NCBI GenBank assembly: GCA_029204225.1
Contig: CM055106.1
Span: forward strand, 21,337,285-21,401,284
From: Diphasiastrum complanatum
Taxonomy: Eukaryota > Streptophyta > Lycopodiopsida > Lycopodiales > Lycopodiaceae
DNA: 64,000 nt
Reading direction: 5' to 3'
This document shows, in pieces, positions 23,799-38,232 of the stretch (the stretch's first letter is position 1; each line of letters starts with the position of its first letter). The notes below the pieces were generated by a model. The model searched no databases, had not been told where the DNA came from, and saw only the letters and a list, made by a program, of their open reading frames with translations. The position numbers and the translations under genes were made by a program.

Positions 23799-26700
23799 CT
23801 GCAAAATCAAAATGCATTGTAGAATCCAATTTCAGAAAACTACAATAGGCATTAAATGCTCGACTTTTCGGTAAGCCTAAAGTTGATACACTGATCCCAT
23901 ACGATTGCACAACTTGACTCACAGAGCTGGGAAATCCTCTCAAAGGAACCGAGTACCTTTTGTCTACGGGTCTCAAGGGCTTCTATAATATCTATCTCCC
24001 CAATAAGTTGATGAAACTTTCCCTGACTCATGAAGTACTTTCTGCAATGTTCATTTACAGATATAGATGCTAACAAAAACAACAATGTTGGTGCCACAAA
24101 ATGAGGATGGCGATGCTGCAACATGGGGATGCTGATGTTGCAAAATGGAAAAGTCACAAACCTGGAAATCTCAAAGAATGATAACTGAGTGACACTATGG
24201 ATCAAATGATTCTCCGCAAAAGCTCTTTCAAGGTATGAATATTGAGCAAAAATGCCAAATGAAGACATTATGAAAGCCTCAGCTAGTCAGTGCCATAAGA
24301 AGCCAAAGAACCAGATGGTGTCACTCAATCTAGGTGTATGGATCAAAAATACCACACAAAAGCAGCAGTAAGCTACTTGATATTGAACAATGGAATAAAG
24401 AAAATGCAAAAGAGTCCATAAAAACAAGAAGCATAGAGACCTGTGGAATGTTTCTGAAAGAATCTGCTGGCAAAACCAAAAAAAAAAATTATCTCCAAGA
24501 AGAAGTTTAAAGTTTGAAACCTAATCATAGCTGGAGTGACAGAAACAATAGTAAACACTGGATAACCAGTAACAAAGGTAAAGATGGAGCAGTTGTGTGA
24601 ATGGCTTATGAAAAGAATAAACAAAAGAGCTCTTGTTACCATGACTAGGGTTGACATAACCCATGAAGATGACATGTAACCATGATGATGGTTGAAAAAC
24701 TCATCATGATGATTCTTTACAGCTGTGATCATGTGATGGAATTTCCACATTACTGCAGGTAAAATCTTACTGGTAGTATGATTACTGTGCAAAGTTCATG
24801 AATGTGGTTAAGTCTAACTGTCAACAGGCGTTTGCAAGATGTGTTGTGGCCATAGCAGGATAGATAGGAGCATGCTCAACAACATAGTTGTGTCGAACTA
24901 CGGTTCAAACCGTTTTTTTGGTTCAAACCGAAAGAAAAAGGGTTCAAACTGCTTTACTCACACACGCAACCACAAATGCACAACAACAAGCGACTACTCG
25001 ATCTTCACCAAAGAGCACACAACACACAATTTTCTAATTAACTGAATAATAAGAAAGTACATCACAAATAGATACAACTGCAAAGTCCTAATGCCCTTAA
25101 CGCAACATTTTGGTAAGTGCTAACCTACTCATGTGGGCCGTGTCGGCGTGTCGGCTTCCACAAATCTAAGTAGTACAACTAACAATCCATAGCACCGAAT
25201 AGAGAATAATATATAGTGGGGCCAACTAGGCATTAGGTGCCCGTCAGATTTCCTACATTACTCCCCTTTAATGACTAATTGGTTTTGGTTTACCTAAAAT
25301 ACTCAAATTTTTCTTTGCTAAGATCCTTAGTCAAAATATTAGCAATTTGCTCGTTTCTGGGTACATAGATGAGTTCCACTTCTCTTGATTGAATCTTATC
25401 ACGAATAAAATAATAGTGAACCTCTACGTGCTTAGTACGAGCATTAAAGACCAGGTTCTTAGCAATTTGTATGCAACTCAGATTATCACAATGGATTGGC
25501 GTTGCATCCACCTATACTCGTAGCCAAGTACACTCACATGTTGCATTCGTGGCCACCTGTACTCAGCTTCCGTAGAGGATAATGCAACCGTGGGTTGCTT
25601 CTTGCTTGCCCATAAGATCGCTGAAAAGCCAAGAGTAAAAACATAACCAGAAACAGACTTGCGCTTCTCTATGTCAACTACCCAGTCAGAATCACAAAAT
25701 CCCTAAAGAGTGAAATCTGTAGATTTGACATACTCAACCCCATAGTTAAGCGGGCTTTAAAGTATTGTAGCACTCTTTTAGCTTCATGCCAATGTGACTT
25801 GTGAGAAATCAACTAGTTTAGTCTATTTTGGTCATATTTGTATATTTGGCAATTGAGGCCAATTTTCAAAGTAGACTTAGAGGTGACTCTTCAAAGTTAT
25901 ATTAGTCTAAAAGTATTTGAATAAACACTTTTTGAAAGTGTGGGAAATGTAGAAGTCGAGTTTGAGTAGATTCAAATTTGAATGTTGGGTGCATTGAATC
26001 TAGTCCCAAAAATAGTAGGGTTTTTTCATTATGGAAAGAAACCAAGTGACAATTTAGGTTTTGGACCTGTTATAAAAAAATGTAACTCGTGGGAAGAGGG
26101 ATCACTCTCTGTCTCTTATCTCATTCGTGTTTATACATGGTTCTGTTGGGTTCTACTATCCATTGGTGCACTATACTTGTGATATCTTGCAATTCTATGT
26201 GCATTGTGTAGAATGCTCAATAAATGCTATTTTCAGATCCACACGTGTAAAATACAATAACTTACTGTTGTTGTACGGACAACATTATTATTTATGGTTT
26301 GGTTCATGTTTGATCAAGATCTATTAGCATTTTCATCTCATTCTTAGAGTAGATGCTGATTTTTCTACATTGGCAAGATTGGTGATATGTTGTTGGTGAT
26401 ATGTTGTCTTTCTAACCCAAGATCATTTTATGGATTTGGATCTTGATTGATTTGAAATTCTTCACATGGTATCAGAGCTTGTGTTTCAGGTTATGAAGGA
26501 GGCAATCACATCTATCAATGATTTGGAGAAGATATCAATGCTAGAGCATGCTAGATGGATGCTACACCAAAATAGAGTTTCTTGCATATGCAGATTAGAT
26601 CTTTTGTAGATCAAAACCCTATATAGAGTTATAATCTTGATCAATTCTGATTTCTCACAATTCATGTTGGATTTGGCCGATTTTTAAAGCATTGGAAAAG

Positions 26701-29700
26701 CCTAAGTACTGGCTAATAAATTGCATATCAAGTTTTTGGCATTTTCATGTACATTTTGAAATAATCACTTTTTTGTGATTTTATCAAACCCTAATTTTGA
26801 TTGGATCTCTAGATTGTGAGGTTACTGAACTTCATTTGAATGTGTTTCAATCTTAGGAAGTGGCAAGAGTCATTAGATTGAGGATAGATCATAGGTTGAT
26901 CAAGAACTCACTATTCAATGTGTTGATTTGCTTGGTATAAGTGCTAGAAGAGAATTGAGTAATTTTATATCTTTGTGATTTCCTTTTGAAAACATTTGTT
27001 GTTGTTCAAAGGAGTGCTTTGTGCATTGAAACGGGTTGAAAGAGAGGATCAGGTCGTTGCTACATGGCTACATCAAGTGAAGTCATGTTGGAAGCCACCC
27101 AATGATAGGCTTACCTCAAGTAACTATTCACTGTGGAAAGTGAGGATGGAATCACTTCTTGAGATGAATGATGTTTTGGACATTGTTGTAAGTTTGGAGG
27201 AGAGGCCAGCAACACAACAAGATCAAATGAGGTATGACAAGAGAGCCAAAAGGCTCTACACATGATAAAGATGAATGTTACCAATGAAAAGGAAGTTGGT
27301 AAGAATATTTCATCCTTGGGACTCATTGAAGAGCTTTATGAATCCAAGTCTACTTTTAGAGTGGTGACTTTAAGAAGACAAATCTTTTCTTGTTTGCAAA
27401 AGAATGAAGAAAGTCCAAATACTTTTATTTTGAGAGCGAAAGCATTGAATGATGAGTTGGCTTGCATTGATGGGAGCATTAAGGAAGGAGAGCTTGTTCA
27501 AGTTATTCTTAATGGATTGTTGGATGCTCATGCCAACATTGTTCAAAGTCTTGCTATTCAAAAGACTTTGCCAAGTTTGATGATCTTCAAGAGATCTTGA
27601 TCAATGAAGAATATAGGCTTCAAGCAAGAGGTGGATCTCAATCAACATCTCAAGTTGGAGAGGAGGTTATGTTCATCAAGGGCAAAAACAAAAGTAAGTG
27701 GTCTAAATGGCAAGTTCAAGTGGATGCTTCTTCAAATGGCAAAAAGAAAGATAGATCAAAGCTCAAGTGCTTCTATTGTGGCATCAAAGGACACTTTGCA
27801 AGTGAGTGTTACAAGAAGAAGAGAGATCAAGGAGACAAGCAAAGTAATCTTGCTCTTGATGAGGATGGTTTGGATGTTCAAGATGCAAATGATAATGCTT
27901 TTGTGATGTCTCATGTATGCTTGCTAATGATGGAGATCTAGATCCATGGTGGATTGATAGTGGAGCAAGTTCACACATGACTTTTCACAGAGAGTATTTC
28001 ACTTCTTCGTTGGCATATGGAGATGACAATAGGGTGATCTACACGGCCAATGATGGTGAGTGTGCAATCAAAGGAATTGGCACAATTCCTATTTCTCTCT
28101 CTACAAATATGAATGTTCATTTGGAAGATGTTTTGTTCATTCCACCTATTACCAAGAATTTACTTTGTGTGTGTAAAGACCACTAGGAAAAACCCCCAAG
28201 ATAAAGATAGGAAAACACGAGAGAGACTATGGAGCAAAACCACCCAACCAATCCTAGATCCCTCTTAGAGTTTCCTCCTGGATCTAGCAAGCCATGCCAT
28301 GTGATAGCAAGAGGAGAAGAGCTCAACTGGTACCCTAGACCAAAATCGTCGACGGGATAATCTCTACCTCAATATATAAAGAGTAGGATCCTGTGCATGA
28401 ACCCATGCAATCCCCATGCAGGTGAACTATAAATAGATCATAGTTCTTCATGCATTTCTCCTGCCTATATCATTCACATGTAAAGTGTCTGGGTCTTCTC
28501 AAGGTCATTAGTCACTAACAGGCCTCGATGTGGAATTAAATCTAGGCGTGACCAATAATCTCGAACACTAGAGGGCCGGTCTACCATATTAGGACTATTC
28601 CATGTCCTTAGCTGAATATGGCCGTAACAGTGAGTCAATTGCTAAGTAAAGGCCTCAAAGTTGAGTTTGATGGAGATGCTTGTATGATCAAAAGGAAGGA
28701 TATCTTGATTGCAAAAGGTAAAAGGCAAGGGAAGTTGTTCAAACTAGATGCTTGTGTTATTGCTAACCAAGTTGGATGTGTTGCAAGAAAGCAAATACCT
28801 ATTCAAAAGGTTTGGCGTAAAAGGATGGGGCACCTCAACTTCAAGTCATTGAAAGTAATGGCTAGAAAGAAAGTTGTGATAGGTCTTCCAAGTTCCTTAG
28901 AAAGTATCAATCATGTTTGTGGGTCTTGTGCTTTGTCAAAGTCACATAGACTACCTTATACCAGATCTACATCTAGATCTACAAAGCCTTTTCAAGTTGT
29001 ACATTCGGATATTCATGGAATTACTACAACTAGCAATATTGGAGCTAAGATGTATGTAACTTTCATTGATGATTTTATTAGATTTTGTTGGATCTATCTA
29101 CTAAAGAGCAAAGATGAAGTATATGATGTCTTTGTTAAGTTCAAGAATGCAAGGGAGAACCAATTTTTCACAAAGATCAAGTGCTTAGAAAGTGACAATG
29201 GTGGTGAGTACATATCTACCATGTTCAAGGCTTTTTGTGATGAGCATGGGATCAAGAGGGAGTATACAACAGCAAGGACCCCACAACAAAATGGAGTGGC
29301 CGAGAGGAAGATAGGACTTTATGCGAAAGTGCCAAAGCCATGAGGTTAAGTGCTATTCTTGGTAAGCCAGTTTGGGATCAAACATTGGTGTGTGCTAATT
29401 TCTTGTGCAATAGGTGGCCGAGTGCTATTTTGGATGGAAGGACACCTTTTGAGATGCTATTCAAGAAGAGGCCGAGTGTCAACTTTCTAAGAACTTTTGG
29501 ATGCACATGCTATGTCAACATTACTCTTGATGATAGGACCAAGGAAGACCCATCTTCAAAAAAAAGGTATTTTTGTTGGATATAGTGAGGTGAGTAAAGC
29601 CTACAAGCTTTTTACATTCCTTCTACTAACAAGGTGATTGTTGGTAGAAATGTCATTTTTGATGAGGGGAACATTCCAAAAGTATCTTCAAGCATTATTA

Positions 29701-32700
29701 ATGGTGATGTGGATGGATCTAACATTCTTGATGTTGATGTAAAAGATCCTACTTTAGATGGTGATGATGATGGACCTTCATCAGGTCAAAAGCCAAGGAG
29801 AACATCAAGGGAAAGACAAATGCCTTCAAGGCTCACTTATGATGAAAAAGGTAAGCAAGTGGAAGTGACTTATTTTGCATTTCTGACTGGTGAATCTTCT
29901 TGTGTAGATGGAGCTATGCAAGTGGATTGATGTATTCATGATTTTATAGCAAGTAATGGATCATGAAAACAAATTTTGTTCAATGACTTTGATGGTCAAG
30001 TTGATGATCAAGAGATTGATCTCAAAGAGCTTCAACAACATGAAAGGAAAGATGCCAATTTGGAGCTGGTCAAGAGCATCAAAGGAGAGTCAATTGGCAA
30101 AGATATTATGGATTTGTTTTTGCAGGTTATTGAAGATTAAGTAAGGTCAAAGGAGTAGCAAGGAAGTGTTGTTAAAGTCTACTTTACTTGTTCTATCTCG
30201 TGTTTGAGCAATTTCATGTGGATGTGTGCAAATTGTCAAGATATGGTAAAACTAGCTACATTGGTGAGCATGATTTTGGTGTTGGACTTGTACTAGCATT
30301 CCTGGCTGGTTTTGTTGATGGAAATGAAGCTATTGGAAGTTTATTATGTCACTCATTCATGGTCAAGTCATCAAGTGATGATGGCATCTTATTGCAAGAT
30401 GGAGATGGAGGCTCATTCATGAAGTGTCATGGCAACAAAGGACAAAGAAAGAGGAGACATGCAAGCAAATGTTGATCACTCACATTTATTGTTTGGTTGC
30501 TGTATTTTTCCAGAGAGTTCAAAGTTGATAGCATGGAGGAATCATCTAATTTACATTCTATGTGATTCTTCATGTCATATTGACGTGATATGTCAAAACT
30601 TTGTGAGGGAGCAAGTCATCGCAAAGGAGGTGGAGCTTCAACGTCCGACCTCAAGGAAATGTGTAACTGATATCTTTACCAAAGCATTGGGAAAGGACTT
30701 GTTCATGAAGCATAGGACTTCACTTGGAGTGTTATCAAAGTCTATGCTTAAACTAGTTGAAGAGGGTGTGTGAGAAACTCAACTAGTTTAGTCTATTTTG
30801 GTCATATTTGTATATTTGGCAATTGAGGCCAATTTTCATATTAGACTTAGAGGTTGACTTTTCAAAGTTATATTAGTCTAAAAGTATTTGAATAAACACT
30901 ATTTGAAAGTGTGGGAAATGTAGAAGTTAAGTTTGAGTAGATTCAAATTTGAATGTTGGGTACATTGAATCTAGTCCCAAAAAATGTAGGGTTTTTTTTC
31001 ATTATGGAGAGAAACCAAGTGGCAATTTAAATTTTGGACCTGCTATAAAAGGATGTAACTTATGGGAAGAGGGATCACTCTCTCTCTCTCTTATCTCATT
31101 CATGTTTATACACGGTTCTGTTGGGTTCTACTATCCATTGGTGCACTATACTTGTGATATCTTGCAATTCTATGTGCATTGTGTAGAATGCTCAATAAAT
31201 GCTATTTTCAGATCCACACGTGTGAAATATAGTAGCTTATTGTTATTGTACAGACAACAACATTATTTTATGTTTTGGTTCATGTTTGATCAAGATCTAT
31301 TAGCATTTGCATCTCATTCTTAGTAGATGCTGATTTTTCTACATTGGCAAGATTGGTGATATGTTGTCTTTCTAACCCAAGATCATTTTATGGATTTGGA
31401 TCTTGATTGATCTTGAATCCTTCACATGACTCTCTAGAATCTAACAAATACTGACTTAAAGTATTAGCTGCACATAAAATATATCAGGCAGCCTATATGA
31501 GACTTCCCATAAGGTTCCTAAACAAAGTCTCATCAACATTTTCCTCTGTTTTTGTTGAATAAAATTTCAAATTTGATTCATGACAACAACTTTGCAATCG
31601 AGCATGATAAACAGCTCATACACATACTTGCTTTAATTCACGAAAGTGCTCTCACCTTGTCTCCAAATCGCAATTCCCAATCAAAAGTGTACATGCCCTA
31701 ACATAAAGTACGAGAATGGGTATCTCACCATCATCATGAAAGAAGTACAAAGTGGGATCCGTTGCGCTCTTCACAAACCCATGCTTCAAGAGATAGTCAT
31801 CAATCCTAGAATACTACACATGAGGAGCCTATTTAAGACCATACAGGGCCTTGTTCAGCTAGCAAACATGTGCCTCATTACCTCTCACTTTAGATCCTTG
31901 TGGTTGTGTGATAAACCTCCTCATCAATATATCCATTCGAGAAAGTTTACTTGACATTCATCTATTGGAGGTCCCATTTGTACTACGTGGCTAGGGCAAT
32001 AATGGTCCTGATAGCGTGCATCTTTGCCACAAGAGCTAATGTTTCCTCGAAACTAATGCCTTATTTTTGCACGTAGCCCTTGGCTATCAGCCTTGCACTT
32101 ATCCAGAGTACCATCTGCTTTGTGCTTCACTTTGTACACCCACTCGGTGCCTATTGCTCTCTTGCCCTTGGGAAGCTCCACCAAATCCCAAGTGTATTCT
32201 TGACAATTGACCTGTACTCTTCATTCATAGCATCCATCCATTCTTGTTCTTGAGCTGCTTCCTCATAAGTACTAGGTTCCTGCACAGCTAGAACTGAAGC
32301 CATAAGAGCTAAGTTTACAATGGGAAATTGTCTCCTTTCTCACAGCATTCTTCTTACTCCCCATTGTTCTTAATGATATTTTGCTCATAACCAAGTTTCT
32401 GTATCATTTATAAACTGGCCCACATAGGGGAGTAAGATACTCATCTATCCTTGTGGCACATTACCAGATTTCTGCATCAACGTGACTAGTATGCAGACAT
32501 ACTCTATAGTCACTCATATGAATTCTCCTTTATCTGGAAATATATGTCAATAATGTGGAGCAGATTCCTCCAGATTTTAAATATCCAATAAACCTTGGCT
32601 TAGATGGATCTCTACCCATTTCTGAGGGTGTTTTGCCAATATAAACACGTAAGTACTTAAAAATTTTGATTGGAGATCCTTTGCACAGATCGAATATCAA

Positions 32701-35700
32701 AGCTGATAGAACAGAGGACTTTTACTTAAATTAAATAAAAATATCCCAGAGAAGGTAGACCTCAAATACTTTTTTTTGTTGGAAGGGCTTATTCCAGTAA
32801 AAAACATTATAATGATTAGTCTGACATCTACAATCATTCCTCTGAATCATCACTGTTTGAACTGGTCACAAGAGAAAAAAATGCATGAACATTTACTTCT
32901 CTTACTTCTGGTTAGAAAATGGTGCTTACACTAGATAAAAGGGCTATCACAGAAATACAAAACTCATTCAAAGAGAAACAAAGTAACGATCTGAAAGAGG
33001 AGAATGATGTGACTGACCTTTGTTTGTTGAAACACAAAAGGGTACAGGACCAACTGCCAGAGCTTGTAGAATGCAAACAAGGGTATCTGCAAAAAGATGC
33101 ATACCTTTAGTTCATCTAGAAGGATACTGTCTACAGATTGATGAGCACAATCACATATTTTTTAATGATAAAACCAAAGAGTGAACATCTAAAAGTAACA
33201 TCTTGCTATTAATGTGAATCTTTTGAAAATTTACTACGTATCCCCAACCACATTTATAGAGCTAGTGTACTAGAACCTGAACACCTGAAGGCCGGAGTGG
33301 TTCACCTCGAGACCAAGAGAGCCCTTTGTGCAGCAGAGAGGGGCTCAATTTGATACCCATTGGCAAAAAAAACCTTCCATTTGATACCCACATTGGCCCT
33401 TAAAAAATTTCAAAAAAAAAAACCCCGTTTTCCCGGAAACCCTAATGGGAAACCCCAGATCAAGTTCCGGAACGTGATCCAGAACACGTTCTGGAACACG
33501 GCCTGCATCTTTGATGATAGTATCAAAATAGTTTTGTAATTACATTAACTATTGTTCCTACAATCAACCTATCATTATCGAATAGTTATTCGACTCATAC
33601 GCAGCTTATTTTTCCAACACTTGTATCATGTCATGGGTTATCTTGGTTGTTAGTCTGCTTGGGAGTAATAGCTCCCAAGGGGCAAAACCTTGTTTGCATG
33701 TGAAGTCGTGTTGTCTATTGGCATTATTGAGCTTGTGAACCTAAGAAACCTGCTCAAGTTATGAACTTATGTAACAAGTGGGGGACATATCGGGCGGGCT
33801 TAGAAAGCTTCAATTCTAGAATCTCAACTAACCAAACAAGACTATCCACGGTCGAGGGTAGAGAATTCATATAGCACATTCTAATGCCAATCGAAATTGT
33901 GTCAAATGAGCTCTTATGTTCCTTAAAGTTTGAGTAGTCATTTAGTGAAATGAAAACTTTTCAAAGAAAGTTTATTCTTATTTCAAAACAAACTCCTAGC
34001 TTGCAAGTAAATTGCACAAATTACAACTACAACTCTAAATAAAGAAATTAGATAAATTTTAAAATCCCCACAAGTTACAATAACTCTACAATATGAAGTG
34101 AACAGATTCATGTCTTCTAGAAAGTCAATCCATTCAAGATTAGGACTCTACTTGATTTCATGTGAATGTATTTATAAAAAAAGCAATGAAAGAAAGAAAC
34201 AAAAGAGTTTAAGTTGGAAAAATATGCTCGTGCACATGAAACTTAAATGGCCAACACTTTCATTAGCCAGAGTTAAGCCCTTACCACAAGATAGATGTAC
34301 CAAAATTTATCAGATATTACTGAGGATGCTTGCACAAAACTGGTGATGTATAGAATGTCATGAAGGTACCTACAAAATCAACCAGATCGCAAAAGGCATA
34401 TACAACATCAAACTTGTGCAGACAATCATAGAATAAATAGAAATATGATACTCTTCCACATCATACGCTCTTAAACAAGCCATAGCTTCTACTTAATATC
34501 TTGTAGGGTGTTAAGTGCTCACAACTATAGCTCACAAAACCTATTGGCACGAAAATCCAGCTCGCATGTGATATCATTTTATTTTTTTTAGATTTGCAAA
34601 GAAATCATGTGAGTTCACAACTGAAACTTGCTACAATTTGGAAGACACTTGAGGCTCATTGAATCTAAATCAAAACTGAGGAAATATAAAAGAAGACAAT
34701 TGGTTGAAGTATGTTAAATATAGCCATGGCAGATTTTATATATATTTGGAAACTACAACACTCCAAGCCTTTCCATAGCATTGTCCAAATTCCATGGTAA
34801 TTGTGTCCTTAAAGAGGCTTGAGGGGGTTCAAGGTCTAAAACAAACAGCAGTAAACTAGGCCAAAAAACTTACTTCCATTCTTCAAACCACTTTATAGTC
34901 TCACTATATTCATAAGCTACATTCGTTACCTAGGCCACAACATAGTTTATTTTAGCTTTTAGTTTGGATTATACGTATTTCATTCATTCTTGTGTCTTTT
35001 GTTGGTTAGTTAATTCTAGATACATTTTACACACTCCCATCACATGATACACATTTGAGATGTACTTTTCAGTCTTATGTACCTTTTGGTACCTAAAAGA
35101 CATTGATACAGCTAGCTCTAGCTCTCTCTCTCTCTCTCTAGGACTCTTTGTGAGAGAGATGTTTACTCTACGAGCATCTCTTTTACCTTTGGAGGCAGTG
35201 TTTGCCTCAGCAGAGCTGGTGGCTTGGCTCTCGCAAACCTAGGCATGCTTGTAACAAGAAATTAACAATCTTGCTAAGTTTATCCAAAGGTCATTAATAG
35301 AAGGAAGCAAAGCTTTAAAACAGTTATGTTCTAAGGACATTACATTCTTGGTGTATACCAACATGCCTAGGTGAGTAGCTAGCTAGTTGTTAGCTGCCAG
35401 CTGGCCACATAATTGGCTATCATCTGGCTACGCAACAGCCCGTGCAGCTGCTAGCTGCTCTGAGCCTTTAACCCTAAAAACTATCAAAAGGGGTTTTTTG
35501 CAATATGTTGGATGGGAACTCTGTTACCATCCCAGTAATTCCAAAACAATTTGCAAGAAACACTAGAAACCGTACCAATGCACTGAAAGTGGATCAAAAT
35601 CTTAGACATGAATTTTGGCGCCTCTAATACCAACTGTTACAATCTACTGAGGCTGAATCCTGTTAGGTGCCAAACATCAAAAGAAGTTGGATGCTCATGA

Positions 35701-38150
35701 TCCACCCTACCATAGGATCCATTCTGGATTTCTTGTTACCTATAACATCGCATAAACATAAATAAGGAGCCAAAAACCAAATGCATCAATAACATGTGGA
35801 ATTAGGACATACTCACAAAGACCGCCTGTACTCATATCAAAACCACCATCAATCAGCTCACCATTATCGTCATATGATGCTTTAGCCATGCCAGCTAGTT
35901 GATCATATGACAATTTGTACGCTCCAGACGTTAACAAAAGCCCAAAATAATGTGTCCATGAGACAGATGAACGAAAAATAACCAATCGTACCAGCACATA
36001 GAAGACCTGCATGTCGATGAAATGCCAATGAGAAGAAGGAAATAGCCTACACTAGCACGAAGGAGTTCATTCAATCTATAACATTGTAGGCAAATATCCT
36101 TTTGATCTGAGTTATGGAAATGCTAACAATCTAAAAATCTGACTAGTCAAATCCAACTTTACTCTTATTACTTAATCAATGACTGGTTATTACAACAAGT
36201 GTTCTATGTAATGTCCTTAACTTTACCCTACTAAAAAACCATTATCCTCATTTTTTGCAGATTTTCCAAGGTCAATAGGTGAAGAGGAGTTGCATGAAGA
36301 TATCAAAATTACAAAATGCTTCACAAAACTGAAGACGTCAAAGAAGATTCAACAAAAATGAAGGAACCAAAAAATGTCCTAAGTTGAACAACAGAATCAA
36401 ACATAAGATGGTAAAAAGGAAGGTGTGCGCAATGAGGATTTCACAGAAGATGCAACACATATTGGAACATGTATGGTGAGAAGGCATCAAGAAGAGATGT
36501 CTCATACAAGCTAAGAAGGTAAGCACAAACTAAAGATGAGTATGATGTGGATAGTGATGATACCAACAACACCCTATATAAGGGATTATTAGCTTTAATA
36601 TGTGATCTTCAAAATAAGTTTACAGACCACTATTAGGGTCAGAATCTAGGCACCTTGTACTATAACATCATATCTCTGTAGCATGGAAACACAAAATTTG
36701 ATTTGAGCTCTTATTGCTAATATGATAGGGACAAGATGCAATACCTGTGTGTTGCTAAGAATGCAAGCCAAAGCAACTTCAACTCACAAAGAGAAGGGGG
36801 CCTGCTTTGGGTTGATAAGGGATATGAGTATTGAACAAGAAAAGAATGTTATTATTTTCCACCAAAGCCAAATGTTCTTTTCCCACATGCTAAACTCTCA
36901 ATCGGGTAGTTTGGGCCAACATTTCCTACCCAAGTAAAATAACCTAGAATGCAAAGGCACTTGCACCATCAACAAAGTTCTCACATCAAGAATTACATTT
37001 ATGCACAGAATTCAAGAGTATCATCACATACATTTACAAAAGCAAGAGTAGCATTGATAGGGTGACTGCAATCTCAGGACTTGGCTTAGAATTAAGGGTA
37101 CAAACTACAATTTTAATAATGCAACTGCACTAACCTGAGTCTAGTGTCCTAAGTCCTAACCTATGATGATTACTTTACTACAATTTGCACAACACACAAT
37201 AGAAATTACAACAATATCAAAAATAAAATCAATTGGTCATCACACATCCAGATTCCAAAATAGTTTACACCATTGTCTTTTAACTATCTAGTTTACAATG
37301 GATTTTCAAACATCCTTCATGATTGAATGATTCACCTGACGTCTATGTACCAGAACATGTATTACTTTTCACACAGGTCATAAGCACCAATGAGTCGTTT
37401 TCCTAGAAACTTTTTCATAGATGCCTATTTATAAATGTGATTATTCAGTTTGTAACATTGAGCAAATCCAATTTAGCATTTTTGAGTTGCATAGATGTGC
37501 AAGAGAGGGTCAGAAAAGGAGTCTGGAGTGGCAAAAGGGACAAAATTTAGACGATCAAACACTCAAATTTTAGTGGTCAACATTCAAATTTCAAAAACAC
37601 ATAAGGGGGAGGGGCGATCTAAAAAATCAGACACTCAATTTTTTTTGGTTATACATTCCTTTGGGTATCAATGAATAGGGCCCAATCTTCTGGTAGTTTG
37701 GTAGACCCAACTATTTGAGTAGATTTCTTGTTTTAAAGTATACTAGTTAACGATCCCATGTGGTTCCTGATTTTGATTAAGATTTTTGTGACTTTTTCAT
37801 TCATTAGAAGACCCCTTCTCTATGTGTTACATGAAACAATGTCACTGAAAGAATCAGGAGACAAGACATAATAATTATCCTACAACAATTTGTTTTAATG
37901 GTCTGAATTTATGTAGTGTTTCTAGATCCTCTAACAAGAGTGAAATAGTTCTTCTGGAGTTACATCACATCATCACGTTGTTACTGCTTTGAACTAGCTA
38001 ATGCATTTTTTATGGTCTCATAGACGTCACAAATATAGATTGAGTAAATGAATTTGAATAAGTTATATTGGAACGATGAGTGAGGCCAATTTATTTCATC
38101 ATTGCTTGGTGAACATGAAATTTCAAACTACTACAAAAGTGTGGACAAGT

Positions 38151-38232
<82 letters not shown>

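Larger units (their letters stand above)
25800..31426 (+). mobile_element. Complete-ended Ty1/copia element, RT deleted
   Basis: Two direct LTRs (25800-26466 and 30769-31426) begin TGTGAGAAA and end TTCACA. The 5-bp target TGACT is duplicated exactly at 25795-25799 and 31427-31431. The PBS is at 26467-26478, the PPT GAAGAGGGTG just before 30769. Inside are gag, CCHC, protease and integrase pieces, but no RT core; about 1 kb of unassigned sequence takes its place. The LTRs differ by a few dozen changes by eye, so the insertion is not very recent. It is non-autonomous now. Confidence 0.92.
24888..32690 (-). mobile_element. Truncated Ty1/copia element in TMEM208 intron 4
   Basis: Minus order: integrase C-terminus (about 32690), RT (about 32270-31432), RNase H (25794-25290), PPT (about 25270-25262), 3' LTR (25257 down to about 24888). 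The 5' LTR, gag, protease and most of the integrase are gone. It is split between 25799 and 31427 by another copia. Confidence 0.8.

Noticed and set aside
23957-24466. Three phase-compatible minus-strand exons (24466-24441, 24282-24162, 24041-23957) joining to the last TMEM208 exon
   Set aside because: They obey splice rules by chance, but the encoded sequence does not resemble TMEM208, while exon 4 at 33018-33086 joins exon 5 in frame and matches the family. They remain possible only as a minor alternative transcript.
24373-24792. 139-codon His- and Phe-rich minus ORF in TMEM208 intron 4
   Set aside because: Composition is intronic (T-rich pyrimidine tracts); cannot be joined in phase with neighbouring exons.
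32919-33110. Plus-strand 63-codon ORF over TMEM208 exon 4
   Set aside because: Shadow of the minus-strand exon and flanking intron.
35740-35812. Extension of the exon 2 frame past the donor (…EYVLIPHVIDAFG…)
   Set aside because: Read-through into intron 2; the family sequence continues instead with exon 3 (YLHDILYIT).
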